Of a DNA stretch of 40,228 nucleotides, positions 1-8,212 are shown in pieces. The notes beneath the pieces are model-generated. The model was given only the letters and a program-made list of their open reading frames with translations. It did not search any database and was not told where the DNA came from. A program made the translations under genes and the position numbers. The stretch is from Pyrinomonadaceae bacterium (lineage in GTDB: Bacteria > Acidobacteriota > Blastocatellia > Pyrinomonadales > Pyrinomonadaceae): NCBI GenBank assembly GCA_023717605.1, contig JAMQPH010000456.1, positions 1 through 40,228 on the forward strand, in the 5' to 3' direction. Numbering within the stretch: the stretch's first letter is position 1; the number at the start of each line of letters is the position of its first letter.

Positions 1-585
1 AAAACACCTGCGGCAGCGGGCTTCGTACATGCCGACGGCGCCGACGGCGACGCGCTCTTCTGATTCGAAGATGCGTTGGGAGTAGTTGGCGGGCTGGCCA
101 CACTTCATGCAGATGGCGTGAGTTTTGGTGATGTACTCGGCGATGGCGAGGAGTTGCGGCATCGGCTCCCAGGGTTTGCCGGTATAGTCCTGATCCAGTC
201 CGGCAATTATTACCCGCACACCTCTCTTAGCCAGCTCGTTGGCTACGTCAACGAGTGCATTGTCGAAAAACTGACCTTCGTCGATTCCTACAACTTCGGT
301 ATCAGTCTCGACCGCGGCAAGCAGTTCCGCTGCCGTGCGGATCTTTGAAGACTCGTGGCGCATCTCCGAGTGGGAAACAATATGGTCGTTTGAATAACGC
401 GAATCGACTTCCGGTTTGAAAACCTGGACCTTTTGTCGAGCAATCTTCGCGCGCCGCAGACGGCGGATTAGCTCCTCCGATTTTCCGGAAAACATCGCGC
501 CGGCAATCACTTCAACCCAGCCCGGCATTGTGCGTGGGTGTGGCAACGGTTCATCATTGCCTTGAACAATCAACTCATCCATCAT
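1..585 (-). CDS. tdk: Thymidine kinase, type II (partial, C-terminus beyond window)
   Basis: Phosphorylates thymidine to dTMP with ATP in the cytosolic pyrimidine salvage pathway. The reverse-strand frame is open from 585 to the window edge. A P-loop GAMFSGKS lies at residues 29-36, a DEGQFF motif follows about residue 100, and one zinc-binding pair CMKC plus a second pair CRRC at the very edge mark the type II enzyme with its zinc-ribbon lasso. The likely start at 585 overlaps the stop of the upstream nucleotide-phosphatase gene by one base (TGATG), so translation is probably coupled. Another ATG follows at 582, and a later ATG (residue 20) sits just before the P-loop and would give a more usual N-terminus. 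Only the last few residues are missing. Identification is very secure; the exact start is not. Confidence 0.93.
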   Translation of the reverse strand, partial: MMDELIVQGNDEPLPHPRTMPGWVEVIAGAMFSGKSEELIRRLRRAKIARQKVQVFKPEVDSRYSNDHIVSHSEMRHESSKIRTAAELLAAVETDTEVVGIDEGQFFDNALVDVANELAKRGVRVIIAGLDQDYTGKPWEPMPQLLAIAEYITKTHAICMKCGQPANYSQRIFESEERVAVGAVGMYEARCRRCF

Positions 586-1199
586 CAAGTCCCTTTATCC
601 ATCTTCTGGTATAGCTTAGGATTGTAGAAAGGCGCAAAAGCGGCGATCAGCGCCAGCTCAAAACTGAGCGAACGGGTGACGAGGTCCCGCGAAAGAACAC
701 CCCAGGCGCCTTCGCGGCTGCGGGTATTGCGCTTGCCTGAAACTTCGTCGATCACCAGACCCAGCTCGCGGCGGCCCTCGATTACTTTTCTGGCTAATGC
801 GTTGGGGACAGTAATTGAAGGTGACGCTCCAAAGGTCCCGTTCTTGCCGTCAGTGGCGTAAGCCCAGCCGCGCAGAAACGTGTGCCACTCCCCCTCAATC
901 GAAATCGAGTGGAACCCTCCCTCGAGTCCGACATAAATATCAGCCTCCAGACGCTGGCTGCGAAGCACGTCGCGGACTGCCAAGGCCCTTTCCCGTGCGC
1001 CCTGCATAAGCTCCCAATCGGTCAGGGGCATGGCGGGCGCATTGGTGCTTACGGCACGCGCCAAGACGTTGGCTTCGGTCCATGAGGAGTCGATTTGCGC
1101 GACTCGGGCCACGCACGCGCGGACCGCCATGATCTTGGCGGCCCGGTCCGAGCCTAGAGCAATCGTCTTAATTGGAGCCTGGGATTGGGACCGGTTCAA
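585..1199 (-). CDS. Inosine/xanthosine triphosphatase-like NTPase (YjjX/DUF84 family)
   Basis: Probable house-cleaning phosphatase that removes non-canonical purine nucleotides (ITP/XTP) from the pool. At 204 codons it is somewhat longer than the usual 170-180 of the family. Family signatures visible are the central VGLEGG at about residues 90-95, a G-x-S-x-S-x-x-V-P stretch near 125-130, and a C-terminal ELG-x-V-I-D segment followed by a GAWG-x-L-S-R-D-L-V-T-R block. The start is a TTG at 1199. The gene ends inside the start codon of tdk, so the two form a coupled nucleotide-salvage pair. I infer the substrate from the family; the sequence does not show it directly. Confidence 0.85.
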   Translation of the reverse strand: MNRSQSQAPIKTIALGSDRAAKIMAVRACVARVAQIDSSWTEANVLARAVSTNAPAMPLTDWELMQGARERALAVRDVLRSQRLEADIYVGLEGGFHSISIEGEWHTFLRGWAYATDGKNGTFGASPSITVPNALARKVIEGRRELGLVIDEVSGKRNTRSREGAWGVLSRDLVTRSLSFELALIAAFAPFYNPKLYQKMDKGT

Positions 1200-1300
1200 A
1201 ATTGCCTAATTGCCGACGAGAATTGCCTACCAGCGAAACGCGTCCGAGGCTATACCAGAGCGAAGCTTGCGTCAAAGGCAGTGCGCCCGCTGCACACGAG

Positions 1301-1408
1301 GACGCGGCTAGATTCGCAGGTAAGGAAGGGTGGTTTACCCCCGCCTGACTCTCATGAAACGCGAGCGGGGGTAAACCACCCTTCCTTACCTGCGAATTTA
1401 GCCACGTC
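1301..1408. repeat. Long near-perfect palindrome (hairpin element)
   Basis: The arms 1312-1344 and 1365-1397 are exact 33-base reverse complements around a 20-base loop. Allowing two mismatches, pairing extends outward to 1301 and 1408, giving arms of about 44 bases. Such a hairpin is far longer than an intrinsic terminator and no T-run follows, so a dispersed palindromic (REP- or MITE-like) element is more likely. No coding sequence lies inside it. I cannot see a second copy in this window. Confidence 0.85.
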
Positions 1409-1458
1409 TCCCCGTCTCCGGGTCTCCGTGTCCCCGCGTCTCCCCATCTCTGTGTCTT
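1403..1458. repeat. Degenerate octamer array (NNNGTCTC-type words)
   Basis: Seven consecutive eight-base words, most ending in GTCTC or a one-base variant, run directly on from the outer arm of the palindrome. Spacing is exactly eight bases although word sequences have drifted, for example CCCGTCTC at 1411 and CGGGTCTC at 1419. No function is visible. Confidence 0.7.
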
Positions 1459-1472
1459 GGTGGGGGGCTATC

Positions 1473-1501
1473 TTGACATTGCCTGCCGCCATTGCTGTAA
1501 T
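1473..1501 (+). promoter_or_regulatory. Sigma-70-type promoter for the synthase-like gene
   Basis: A perfect -35 TTGACA at 1473-1478 is separated by 17 bases from TGTAAT at 1496-1501. Transcription would start near 1508, shortly before the synthase-like gene, whether that starts at 1532 or 1556. Confidence 0.7.
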
Positions 1502-1555
1502 CAAATTCTCCCTAGAATAATTTCGATGTAGTTGTCGCTGGAGGTTTCTACAACG

Positions 1556-2770
1556 GTGCCTGTGAACGAATTAGTCTACGATTGGAACACGATTGATCCT
1601 GCAATAAAGGCACCTAACCGGCACATCGGTTTTGACGATGAAACTCTGCGCGACGGCTTGCAATCACCTTCAGTTCGCGAACCCACAGTCGAGCAGAAGA
1701 TTGAATTGCTCCACCTGATGAATGCCCTGGGCATCGATACCGCGGACATCGGCTTGCCCGGAGCGGGTGGCACTCATGCGGCGGGCGTGGAACGTCTGGC
1801 TCGCGAGATAGTCGATAAGAAACTCAAGATCCGCCCCAATTGCGCGGCGCGTACTCATCGCAACGACATCATTCCCATTGTCGAAATCTCGCAACGGGCC
1901 GGAATCTCGATCGAAGCCTGCACGTTCATCGGATCTTCATCGGTGCGCTTCTTTGCGGAAGACTGGACTCTGGAGAGACTCCTCGAAATGACCGAAGATG
2001 CGGTGACGTTTGCGGTCAAGGAAGGTGTGCCCGTGATGTACGTCACTGAAGATACTACCCGCGCCGACCCTGAAACACTGCGCGCGCTTTACACGACGGC
2101 GATTCGATGCGGGGCAAAGGCGGTTTGTGTCTGCGACACGGTGGGCCACTCGACGCCCGATGGGGCTCGCGCAGTCGTGCGGTTTGTTAAGAACATTGTC
2201 GAGGAGCAAGGCGGAAATGTCAGACTCGACTGGCATGGACACCAGGACCGCGGCCTCGGAGTGATCAATTCGATTGCGGCGATCGAAGGCGGTGCAGATC
2301 AAGTTCATGGGTCGGCCCTGGGAATGGGCGAGCGGGTAGGCAATACGCCGATGGATCAGTTGCTGGTGAACCTCAAACTCATGGGTTGGATCGACAACGA
2401 CCTGGCGCGACTCGGCGAGTATTGCAACGTCGCCTCAGTCGCGTGTGAGTGGACGATACCTTTTAATTACCCAGTGTTTGGGCGGGATGCCTTTCGTACA
2501 GCCACTGGCGTACATGCCGCTGCAGTGATCAAGAGCTACCGGAAGGGTGATCGAGAACTTGCCGATCTTGTCTACTCAGGCGTACCGGCCGGTCAATTTG
2601 GGCTGGAGCAAGTCATTGAGATCGGGCCAATGAGTGGTAAGTCCAATGTCATTTATTGGCTTGAGAAAAGAGGCATCGAACCCAGTGAGGAGCGCGTCAA
2701 TCGGATCTATGAACACGCCAAGCTATCGGCTGCGGTATTGGCTGCCGACGAAATTTTGCAACTAGTTTGA
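1556..2770 (+). CDS. 2-isopropylmalate/homocitrate synthase-family enzyme
   Basis: A member of the DRE-TIM metallolyase superfamily, which performs Claisen-type condensation of acetyl-CoA with 2-oxo acids, or the reverse lyase reaction. Numbered from the upstream TTG at 1532, the N-terminal active-site motif is D36-E-T-L-R-D-G-L-Q44, and the divalent-metal pair is H235-x-H237 in a WHGHQD stretch, followed by G-M-G-E-R-V-G-N-T-P near 265-275. The DGLQ form, rather than DGEQ, is also seen in HMG-CoA lyase, so the substrate is uncertain. At about 405-412 residues it is shorter than LeuA and seems to lack a full regulatory domain. I prefer the GTG at 1556 because GGAGG at 1540-1544 precedes it; the frame is also open from TTG 1532, which has no ribosome site. 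Confidence 0.85.
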   Translation: MPVNELVYDWNTIDPAIKAPNRHIGFDDETLRDGLQSPSVREPTVEQKIELLHLMNALGIDTADIGLPGAGGTHAAGVERLAREIVDKKLKIRPNCAARTHRNDIIPIVEISQRAGISIEACTFIGSSSVRFFAEDWTLERLLEMTEDAVTFAVKEGVPVMYVTEDTTRADPETLRALYTTAIRCGAKAVCVCDTVGHSTPDGARAVVRFVKNIVEEQGGNVRLDWHGHQDRGLGVINSIAAIEGGADQVHGSALGMGERVGNTPMDQLLVNLKLMGWIDNDLARLGEYCNVASVACEWTIPFNYPVFGRDAFRTATGVHAAAVIKSYRKGDRELADLVYSGVPAGQFGLEQVIEIGPMSGKSNVIYWLEKRGIEPSEERVNRIYEHAKLSAAVLAADEILQLV

Positions 2771-2772
2771 AG

Positions 2773-2837
2773 TGGCACAGACTTTTTAGTCTGTGTTTTC
2801 GTTTTCGCGACCAGATCACAGACTAAAGTCTGTGCCA
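2773..2837. repeat. Palindromic element abutting a start codon
   Basis: The arms 2773-2795 and 2817-2837 are reverse complements except for two extra Ts in the left arm. Each arm is itself nearly palindromic (CACAGACT then AGTCTGTG), so a cruciform or double hairpin is possible. It fills the whole gap between the synthase-like gene and the peptidase gene and ends one base before the peptidase's first ATG. It may end the upstream transcript, but no T-run follows. Confidence 0.8.
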
Positions 2838-2838
2838 C

Positions 2839-4074
2839 ATGTCCATGATACCCACCCTGACCATAACGACAGCTAAGAGCATCGCAGAGATGTTGGCATC
2901 GCCTTCCGTGCAAGTTGTCTTTAACTTTTTTGATTCCCATGCTGAAGAGATAACCGAGGAGCAGATCAGCATTTGCTCGATCCCCGCGCCTCCTTTTGAT
3001 GAGAAGAGACGAGCTGACTATCTGCGGGAACGGTTTAGCGAGATCGGTTTGGAGGATGCTCGGATTGACGAGGAAGGCAACTGCCTGGCACTGCGCAGAG
3101 GACGCTCGCTTTCTCCTCTACTGGTTGTCAGCGCTCACCTCGACACTGTTTTTCCACTCGGAACGGATTTCACTGTCAGGCGAATCGCGAACAAATTGTT
3201 CGCGCCTGGTATCTCCGACGATGGCTGTGGACTGGTTGCGCTATTAGCAATCGCTCAGGCTCTGGACGTCGCGCAGATTGTAACTGAGGGCTCAATTCTG
3301 TTTGTGGGAACAGTGGGCGAAGAAGGAGCAGGCAATCTGCGCGGTGTGCGCCATCTCTTCGGCAAGGGCGAATGGGCCAGCCGGATCGATGCGTTCATCA
3401 GCATAGATGGCGGTGGAGTAGATCGCATCACCAACGGCGCGCTCGGTTCGAGGCGATATCGAGTGCGCTTGCGCGGTACAGGCGGTCATTCGTGGGCCGA
3501 TTTTGGCGTGTCCAATCCCATCCACGCGCTGGGACGCGCCATCTCCAGACTTGCTTCCTATCCTGCACCGAAGCGACCCAGGACCACCTTCAATGTAGGT
3601 CGCATCGAAGGAGGCTCAAGTGTTAACGCCATACCCGGTGAGGCAGTCATGGAGGTTGACCTTCGCTCAGCGAGTGAGCGCGAGCTACTCAGACTTGATG
3701 CGTTTTTCCGCCGGGCAGTCAGGGAAGCGGCGGATGACGAGAATGCGACCCGACGAAAAGACGATCTGCCGTTGGAACTCAACCTTCAGTTAATAGGCGA
3801 ACGTCCCAGCGGCGAAACTCGTGCTGATGCGACGATAGTAGAGCTCGCTCATGAGGCAACGCGGGCCTTAGGTTTCACGCCGCGCTTGGACCAGGCGTCG
3901 ACCGATTCGAACGTTCCGATTTCATTGGGCTTACCAGCAATCACACTCGGCGGGGGAGGCATGTCCGGAAATTCCCACACCATCGATGAATGGTATGATC
4001 CCCGCGACCGTGAAGCCGGCTTGAAACGGGCGCTGCTTGTAATCCTCGGGATAGTGAAGGTTAAGACAGAATAA
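2839..4074 (+). CDS. M20-family metallopeptidase (PepT/ArgE-like)
   Basis: Cytosolic zinc-dependent exopeptidase or deacylase; the family includes tripeptide aminopeptidase and acetylornithine deacetylase. The canonical di-zinc ligands are all visible: H100 in SAHLD with D102 as catalytic helper, D127 in SDDG, the E161-E162 pair, D190 in the SIDG stretch and H380 in SHTIDEW. The dimerisation (lid) domain lies roughly between residues 205 and 310 and contains the RGTGGHSWADF segment typical of the family. No signal peptide is visible. The first ATG sits one base after a palindromic element and has no ribosome site, so translation may begin at a later ATG such as 2845 or 2890. Substrate cannot be told from sequence. 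Confidence 0.88.
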   Translation: MSMIPTLTITTAKSIAEMLASPSVQVVFNFFDSHAEEITEEQISICSIPAPPFDEKRRADYLRERFSEIGLEDARIDEEGNCLALRRGRSLSPLLVVSAHLDTVFPLGTDFTVRRIANKLFAPGISDDGCGLVALLAIAQALDVAQIVTEGSILFVGTVGEEGAGNLRGVRHLFGKGEWASRIDAFISIDGGGVDRITNGALGSRRYRVRLRGTGGHSWADFGVSNPIHALGRAISRLASYPAPKRPRTTFNVGRIEGGSSVNAIPGEAVMEVDLRSASERELLRLDAFFRRAVREAADDENATRRKDDLPLELNLQLIGERPSGETRADATIVELAHEATRALGFTPRLDQASTDSNVPISLGLPAITLGGGGMSGNSHTIDEWYDPRDREAGLKRALLVILGIVKVKTE

Positions 4075-4124
4075 AAGGGTAAAGGGGTAAAGGCGTCCTT
4101 CTTGCCTTTCCCTGTTACCCTTTT
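4073..4124. terminator. Inverted purine/pyrimidine heptamer hairpin between convergent genes
   Basis: The left arm (4073-4094) consists of AAAGGG-type words at about seven-base spacing, and the right arm (4104-4124) is its approximate reverse complement, ending in TTTTC. Sitting between two genes that face each other, it probably ends transcription from both sides. Its construction from drifting seven-base words links it to the other heptamer arrays in the window. Confidence 0.6.
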
Positions 4125-4135
4125 CTCCTACCCTA

Positions 4136-5089
4136 TTAGTTGATTGGAATCGTTACGTTAGCCGAGCCGGCCTTACCGGGAGGAAAGCGCTTTTGACGCG
4201 CTATACGAATTGCCGAGGCATCCCCGCCAGAAGCCTGTGTCACTCGACCTGACTCATCGTAAGTGACAGTAACCGTAATTCGTTTAGGTCCCGCATTCGC
4301 TGTGAGCCCGTTCGCTGGCGAAGACGAACCGTTGGCCGTGGCAGGCCTATCTTCACGCGCTCTGGCGCGATCTCTTTCTCGCTGGCGCTTGGCTGCCATT
4401 GCAGCATCATCTTCGGCAGCGCTGGTACTGGCAGTGTTTTGAGCGTGCGAAGCGTCGGGAGTGGAAGATACTACAGGCTCCTGGACCGGTTCTGGTACGG
4501 GGGTCGAGACCACTGACTGAGACGCGGCCGCTGACACTTTCTCACGATTGTACCAACCGGCGGGCACCCCGACGGCTGCCACTGTGCCAAGCACCGCAAC
4601 CACCACTGCAGCGGCAAATAACGGCTTTCGCTTTGCCAAAGACTCTTTGCCGATGTATGTGAGAAATGCCGGCACGTGAATCTGTGGTTTAATCTTCAGA
4701 GTTTTGACTACCTCAACGGTTTCAGGCTCGACCTTCTCTTTCTCGGATTGGTAACCCACCGGGAACGCTTCTGCTGGCGTGATGCCTTCGTCCAAACGGC
4801 GCAGTCCTTCAAGCACAACCTGGGTCCACGGTTGATTGATGGTGCGTTCAGCCGCTTCCGTTGAGCCACTAAATTCAAACTTGGCATTCGGCAACGTCAA
4901 CGCGTAGTAAACCGCGTCGATCCCACGCAACTGACCAATTTTGGCGTCCACCACGGAACCCGCCTGCAGGTAAAAATAACCGGATCCCTGCGGATATAGG
5001 ACCTTAAGCCGTCCAGACTTACGCTGGTTACAAAAGAACTCGATGAGTTCTGAAAGTGAAAGGTCACTGAGGTGTCCGGTCAATGGCAT
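4136..5089 (-). CDS. PATAN (DUF4388) domain protein with membrane segment and TonB-C-like tail
   Basis: Unnamed protein with a recognisable architecture. Residues 1-100 form a PATAN/DUF4388 domain, beginning MPLTGHLSDLSLSELIEFF and including the YFYLQAGSVVDA strand; such domains occur in bacterial signalling and motility proteins. A single hydrophobic helix spans about 157-176, followed by a Pro/Ser/Ala- and Arg-rich linker (about 185-265). The last 50 residues (V-T-V-T-Y-D-E-S-G-R-V then a basic F-P-P stretch) resemble a shortened TonB C-terminal domain. I place the start at 5089 because GAGGAG lies eight bases upstream; an in-frame codon at 5131 would add 14 unsupported residues. It lies 86 bases downstream of a gene for another TonB-C protein and is probably cotranscribed. 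Function is unknown; an inner-membrane protein reaching into the periplasm is my inference. Confidence 0.75.
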   Translation of the reverse strand: MPLTGHLSDLSLSELIEFFCNQRKSGRLKVLYPQGSGYFYLQAGSVVDAKIGQLRGIDAVYYALTLPNAKFEFSGSTEAAERTINQPWTQVVLEGLRRLDEGITPAEAFPVGYQSEKEKVEPETVEVVKTLKIKPQIHVPAFLTYIGKESLAKRKPLFAAAVVVAVLGTVAAVGVPAGWYNREKVSAAASQSVVSTPVPEPVQEPVVSSTPDASHAQNTASTSAAEDDAAMAAKRQRERDRARAREDRPATANGSSSPANGLTANAGPKRITVTVTYDESGRVTQASGGDASAIRIARQKRFPPGKAGSANVTIPIN

Positions 5090-5175
5090 GACAATAGCTC
5101 CTCGTCGGGAAGAGAGATTTGGTGGGGGCAAATTAAAAATGAAACGCGCTAGTCACCTGAGTATCACTATTCGAT

Positions 5176-6321
5176 CTATTGGGTGAGAGCGAACTTATAG
5201 TTGATCAATCCCGATACTTTTACCGGTTGACCCGAAAGCTTCGTTGGAGAGAACCGCGCTCTCTGCGCTGCTTTCACGGCTACTTCGCGCAAGGTCACCG
5301 GCCCACCGGTGGCTGTAGCCGAAATCACTTTGCCGTTTTCATCTATCACAACTTCTACGGTTACACTGCCGGCGATCCTCATCCGTTTAGCAGTATCAGG
5401 ATATGAAGGAGCCGGCAGCGAAAGTGCCATGCCATTGAGGACGCCGCCAGAAACCGGCTTTAGTATCGGTCTCGGTGCCGGACTTGGCGGAGGCTCTGAC
5501 TCCAACCCCACCACGGGACCAGTGGTCGCCGGAGTCATGCTGACAGTCCTTAATTCAGCCGAGTTCGTTTCATCCATCACGCCCGACATGTTCGACGCAG
5601 GTGGCAGCGATGGCGTTGATTTCGGACTTACAGCCGGCTGTTTGATTGCCGGGGGATCAGCTTCCACCTTACCTTCAGAACTCACCTTGGCGACAGTGTC
5701 TGATGACTTTGAAGAAGGAGCTGGTGGCACGTTTGGCTGAGCAGTCGGTTGAGCCATCTTCACCATATTCGCATCGAGGTAATACATGATCGCGCGATAG
5801 GTGATCTCGGTTGGCTCGAAGCTAAACCTGCCTCCTTCGACGACACCAACAGAGGCCGTCATCTTGTTCCAGTTGCCAGCAAAGTCAAACTCATACTTAT
5901 AAGTCTCTTTGCTCAGCAACGAACCGTCATCGTTGAGCATAGTCATCTCGCTGATGTTCCCCTTGTCGTCGTACTTGTAAACTTCTTTGCCGGTTAGGGT
6001 GCCTCCGGCTACCGGGAAGTACTTGTTCTCAATCTTATTTCCTTTGATGTCGTAAGCAACAACCTCAAGCAGAGAGCGTTTGCCTTCGACGAGTCTTCCA
6101 TCCAGGGTGGCTAGTTTCACGACTTCGGTGCGCACTCTACGTACAGGTCCCACGAGTCCATCCCTTATTCGATCGCTTTCGACTGCGGCGGCGGCTGGTT
6201 GGGGTTGAATATTATTCGCCTTCGCGGTCAGATTGGACTGCGCGAAGTTGTTGGAGCTGACGGAAAATAAGATTAGCGCGGCAACGAGGGTCAAAGTGGT
6301 TGTGCTGATTCGTTTCAACAT
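5176..6321 (-). CDS. TonB-C domain protein with signal anchor and RHS/YD-like repeats
   Basis: The N-terminal 28 residues form a signal peptide or membrane anchor (TLTLVAALILFSV core, with AQS as a possible cleavage site). Residues about 60-150 contain YDIKGN, YKYDDKGN and YKYEFDFAGN repeats, like YD/RHS-type strands. A Pro/Ser-rich linker covers about 195-290, and the final 80-90 residues are a TonB C-terminal domain: P-x-Y-P-x-x-A, then V-x-V-E-V-V-I-D-E-N-G-K-V, then A-R-F-S-P. That linker-plus-domain layout is how energy transducers reach outer-membrane receptors, but the YD-like insertion is unusual for TonB and no ExbB/ExbD genes are near. It precedes the PATAN gene and may act with it. 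Confident on domains, not on function. Confidence 0.75.
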   Translation of the reverse strand: MLKRISTTTLTLVAALILFSVSSNNFAQSNLTAKANNIQPQPAAAAVESDRIRDGLVGPVRRVRTEVVKLATLDGRLVEGKRSLLEVVAYDIKGNKIENKYFPVAGGTLTGKEVYKYDDKGNISEMTMLNDDGSLLSKETYKYEFDFAGNWNKMTASVGVVEGGRFSFEPTEITYRAIMYYLDANMVKMAQPTAQPNVPPAPSSKSSDTVAKVSSEGKVEADPPAIKQPAVSPKSTPSLPPASNMSGVMDETNSAELRTVSMTPATTGPVVGLESEPPPSPAPRPILKPVSGGVLNGMALSLPAPSYPDTAKRMRIAGSVTVEVVIDENGKVISATATGGPVTLREVAVKAAQRARFSPTKLSGQPVKVSGLINYKFALTQ

Positions 6322-6490
6322 AGTTCTTCGCTCCTGAAAGCCATGAGGACCGGGACAAGTTGGGGTTAAACCTGAGGTGGGGTGTCAGCTCTCACTCGTT
6401 GCCAACAGCCGCGGACTTCGCGGCAAGGGGATAATAGCGGGTTAAACGTCGTTTGTCTAGGGAAAACGTGGTAAGAACATGACGAAACTG

Positions 6491-6502
6491 GGGCTTCAGC
6501 CC
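6491..6502. terminator. Small palindrome spanning the stop codon of the PBP4-type gene
   Basis: A perfect 12-base palindrome (GGGCTTCAGCCC) overlaps the TGA stop of the carboxypeptidase gene at 6496-6498. The U-rich tract after it on the minus strand is weak, so it could be either a poor terminator or a dispersed palindrome. Confidence 0.4.
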
Positions 6503-8124
6503 TTAATAGTCCGATCTGCGGCCAGAAGCGACACAATCTGGTCGATTACGCGGGTGCTGCTGGTTCGGGCCGTCTGGTCATTACAGAGAATCGAAAAGGC
6601 CAGGACCTCACCTCCAGTTGCGGTTACATATCCCGATAGCGACGTGGAATAGGTGAGCGATCCAGTTTTAGCTGTGACCCTGTCGCTCAGCTTTCCCAGC
6701 CTGCCGCCCAGCGTGCCATCCCGGCCCGAAATAGGTAGCGAAGCGCGAAAAACCGGGCCTATGGCAGTCTTGGAAAGGGAAACAAGTAGTCTGGAAATTG
6801 ACTCGGGCGTGACCAGGTTAAGACGCGACAGGCCCGACCCATCATGAAAGGCCATGCTGGATGTCGAAATCCCTGCCCGCGACAACCAGAGACGTATGAC
6901 TTGCAAACCCGCTTCGTCGTCGCCGCGTTCTCGTCCAACCGGGTCCGATGTCGAGACCAAGTTGCGGCGTTCTCTCCCGAGCGTGCGGAGAAGGAGCTCC
7001 GCGTAAAGGTTAATGCTGGCTTTGTTTGTCTCCTTTACGATTTCACTCAGCGGCTTACTGGAAACGAAGGCCAACTCAGTAGAGGCTGAGGGATCGAAAC
7101 GGTCATTTGGAGGCACGCGGGCGTCACGAGTCTCGGCGGTTCCTTGAACCTCAATCCCCCGGGCCTGAAGAGCCTTGAGAAAAAGTCTCGCTGCCCAGAG
7201 CGAAGGTCTGTGGACAGAAAGCCGAGCTCCGAACCCTCTGCTGCCGAGTGGAAACTCTCCCCAAACCCGAACCTTGTTATCTGAAAGGCCGCGTTCTATT
7301 CCGATCGTCATTCGTTCCCCGCGCTTTACGACTGCCAGGCTGTTTTGGATATCGATGTAATTGTCCCCGTCGTTAACTTTTGCCTGGGGTGCGGAATCTG
7401 TTTTTGGCGGTGGCAGGATACTGAGCCCAACCTCGTTGTCGTTGACAGAAAGAGCGCTGGCTTCAGCACCGAAATACCACTGGAGATCGGTCCAGGGCCA
7501 GCCATCGCCCAAAGTCTCACCGCGAAAGTAACTTTCATCACCGATCACATTTCCCCTAACCTGACGGACACCACGCTGGTAAAGGTCATTAGCGAGCTGG
7601 GCCAACGAGCCATCGCCATCCTTTTTCGCTCGCGCGACGAGGTCGGGCGCTCCCCGTCCGTAGAGTGTGAGATCACCGATGATTGTTCCGCTTGCATCGG
7701 GTTGAGCCTTGGCGTAAGCCGAGGTACGCCAACGATAGTCAGCGCCCAGGAGGTCCAGGGCCACGCCGGTCGTGTAGACCTTCATATTTGAAGCGGGGAT
7801 AAAAAGCTGGCCGGCGTTCCGTGCGTAAACCTCCCTCCCGGTGGTGAGCGAAATAACGGAAACGCCCCAACGGGCCGAAGCAAATTCGCTCTGGTCAATC
7901 ACGGAGTCAATAGACTGAGAGAGGGACGTTGCGGGTTGTTTTGAATCCTTGGTGGCTTCGGAAACCCTGGACGAGGCCGTTGAATAGGACTCCTTGTTGG
8001 CTATCTCCGAAAGTGCCCTACCGGTATGTAGCGGTCTTAAGGTAACTATTGAGACCACTACGAGCAAAGCACCTAAAGCGCAGTTAACAAGAAGTTGGCG
8101 AGTCAATTTAGTAATGCGGCTCAT
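6496..8124 (-). CDS. dacB: D-alanyl-D-alanine carboxypeptidase/endopeptidase (PBP4-type, peptidase S13)
   Basis: Periplasmic serine peptidase that trims or opens peptidoglycan cross-links. From the ATG at 8124 the protein has 542 residues: a membrane anchor or signal segment (about 9-28), a low-complexity linker to about 75, then the penicillin-binding fold. The three active-site motifs are present: SNMK at 112-115 (nucleophile S112), SIN at 370-372 and KTG at 486-488, with DGSGLSR between the last two as expected for the S13 family. The open frame extends upstream to 8538, but that part only shadows the glycosyltransferase gene on the same strand. The chosen ATG follows AAGG with almost no spacing, so initiation is probably weak or coupled. 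It is the last gene of the enolase to envelope run. Confidence 0.9.
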   Translation of the reverse strand: MSRITKLTRQLLVNCALGALLVVVSIVTLRPLHTGRALSEIANKESYSTASSRVSEATKDSKQPATSLSQSIDSVIDQSEFASARWGVSVISLTTGREVYARNAGQLFIPASNMKVYTTGVALDLLGADYRWRTSAYAKAQPDASGTIIGDLTLYGRGAPDLVARAKKDGDGSLAQLANDLYQRGVRQVRGNVIGDESYFRGETLGDGWPWTDLQWYFGAEASALSVNDNEVGLSILPPPKTDSAPQAKVNDGDNYIDIQNSLAVVKRGERMTIGIERGLSDNKVRVWGEFPLGSRGFGARLSVHRPSLWAARLFLKALQARGIEVQGTAETRDARVPPNDRFDPSASTELAFVSSKPLSEIVKETNKASINLYAELLLRTLGRERRNLVSTSDPVGRERGDDEAGLQVIRLWLSRAGISTSSMAFHDGSGLSRLNLVTPESISRLLVSLSKTAIGPVFRASLPISGRDGTLGGRLGKLSDRVTAKTGSLTYSTSLSGYVTATGGEVLAFSILCNDQTARTSSTRVIDQIVSLLAADRTIKG

Positions 8125-8212
8125 CCTTAACCATGCTGAGTCTCGGGCGGAACCATAGCCCTGAAGTTTGTGGAACTCTTCGCGATAATGAAACAATCGG
8201 ATGTTGAACGAT

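Larger units (their letters stand above)
1200..1531. other. Divergent intergenic region with palindrome, octamer array and promoter
   Basis: This 332-base gap separates the divergent nucleotide-salvage pair and the synthase-like gene. It holds a near-perfect long hairpin (1301-1408), a run of degenerate eight-base words (1403-1458) and a consensus-like promoter (1473-1501), each listed separately. An open frame through the palindrome (1185-1520) is compositionally odd and matches no family I recognise, so I do not call it a gene. Confidence 0.8.

Noticed and set aside
76-348. Open frame on the plus strand
   Set aside because: It runs antisense to the thymidine kinase gene, whose motifs are unmistakable.
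1185-1520. Open frame through the long palindrome
   Set aside because: It consists mostly of the two palindrome arms and octamer repeats and has no family features.
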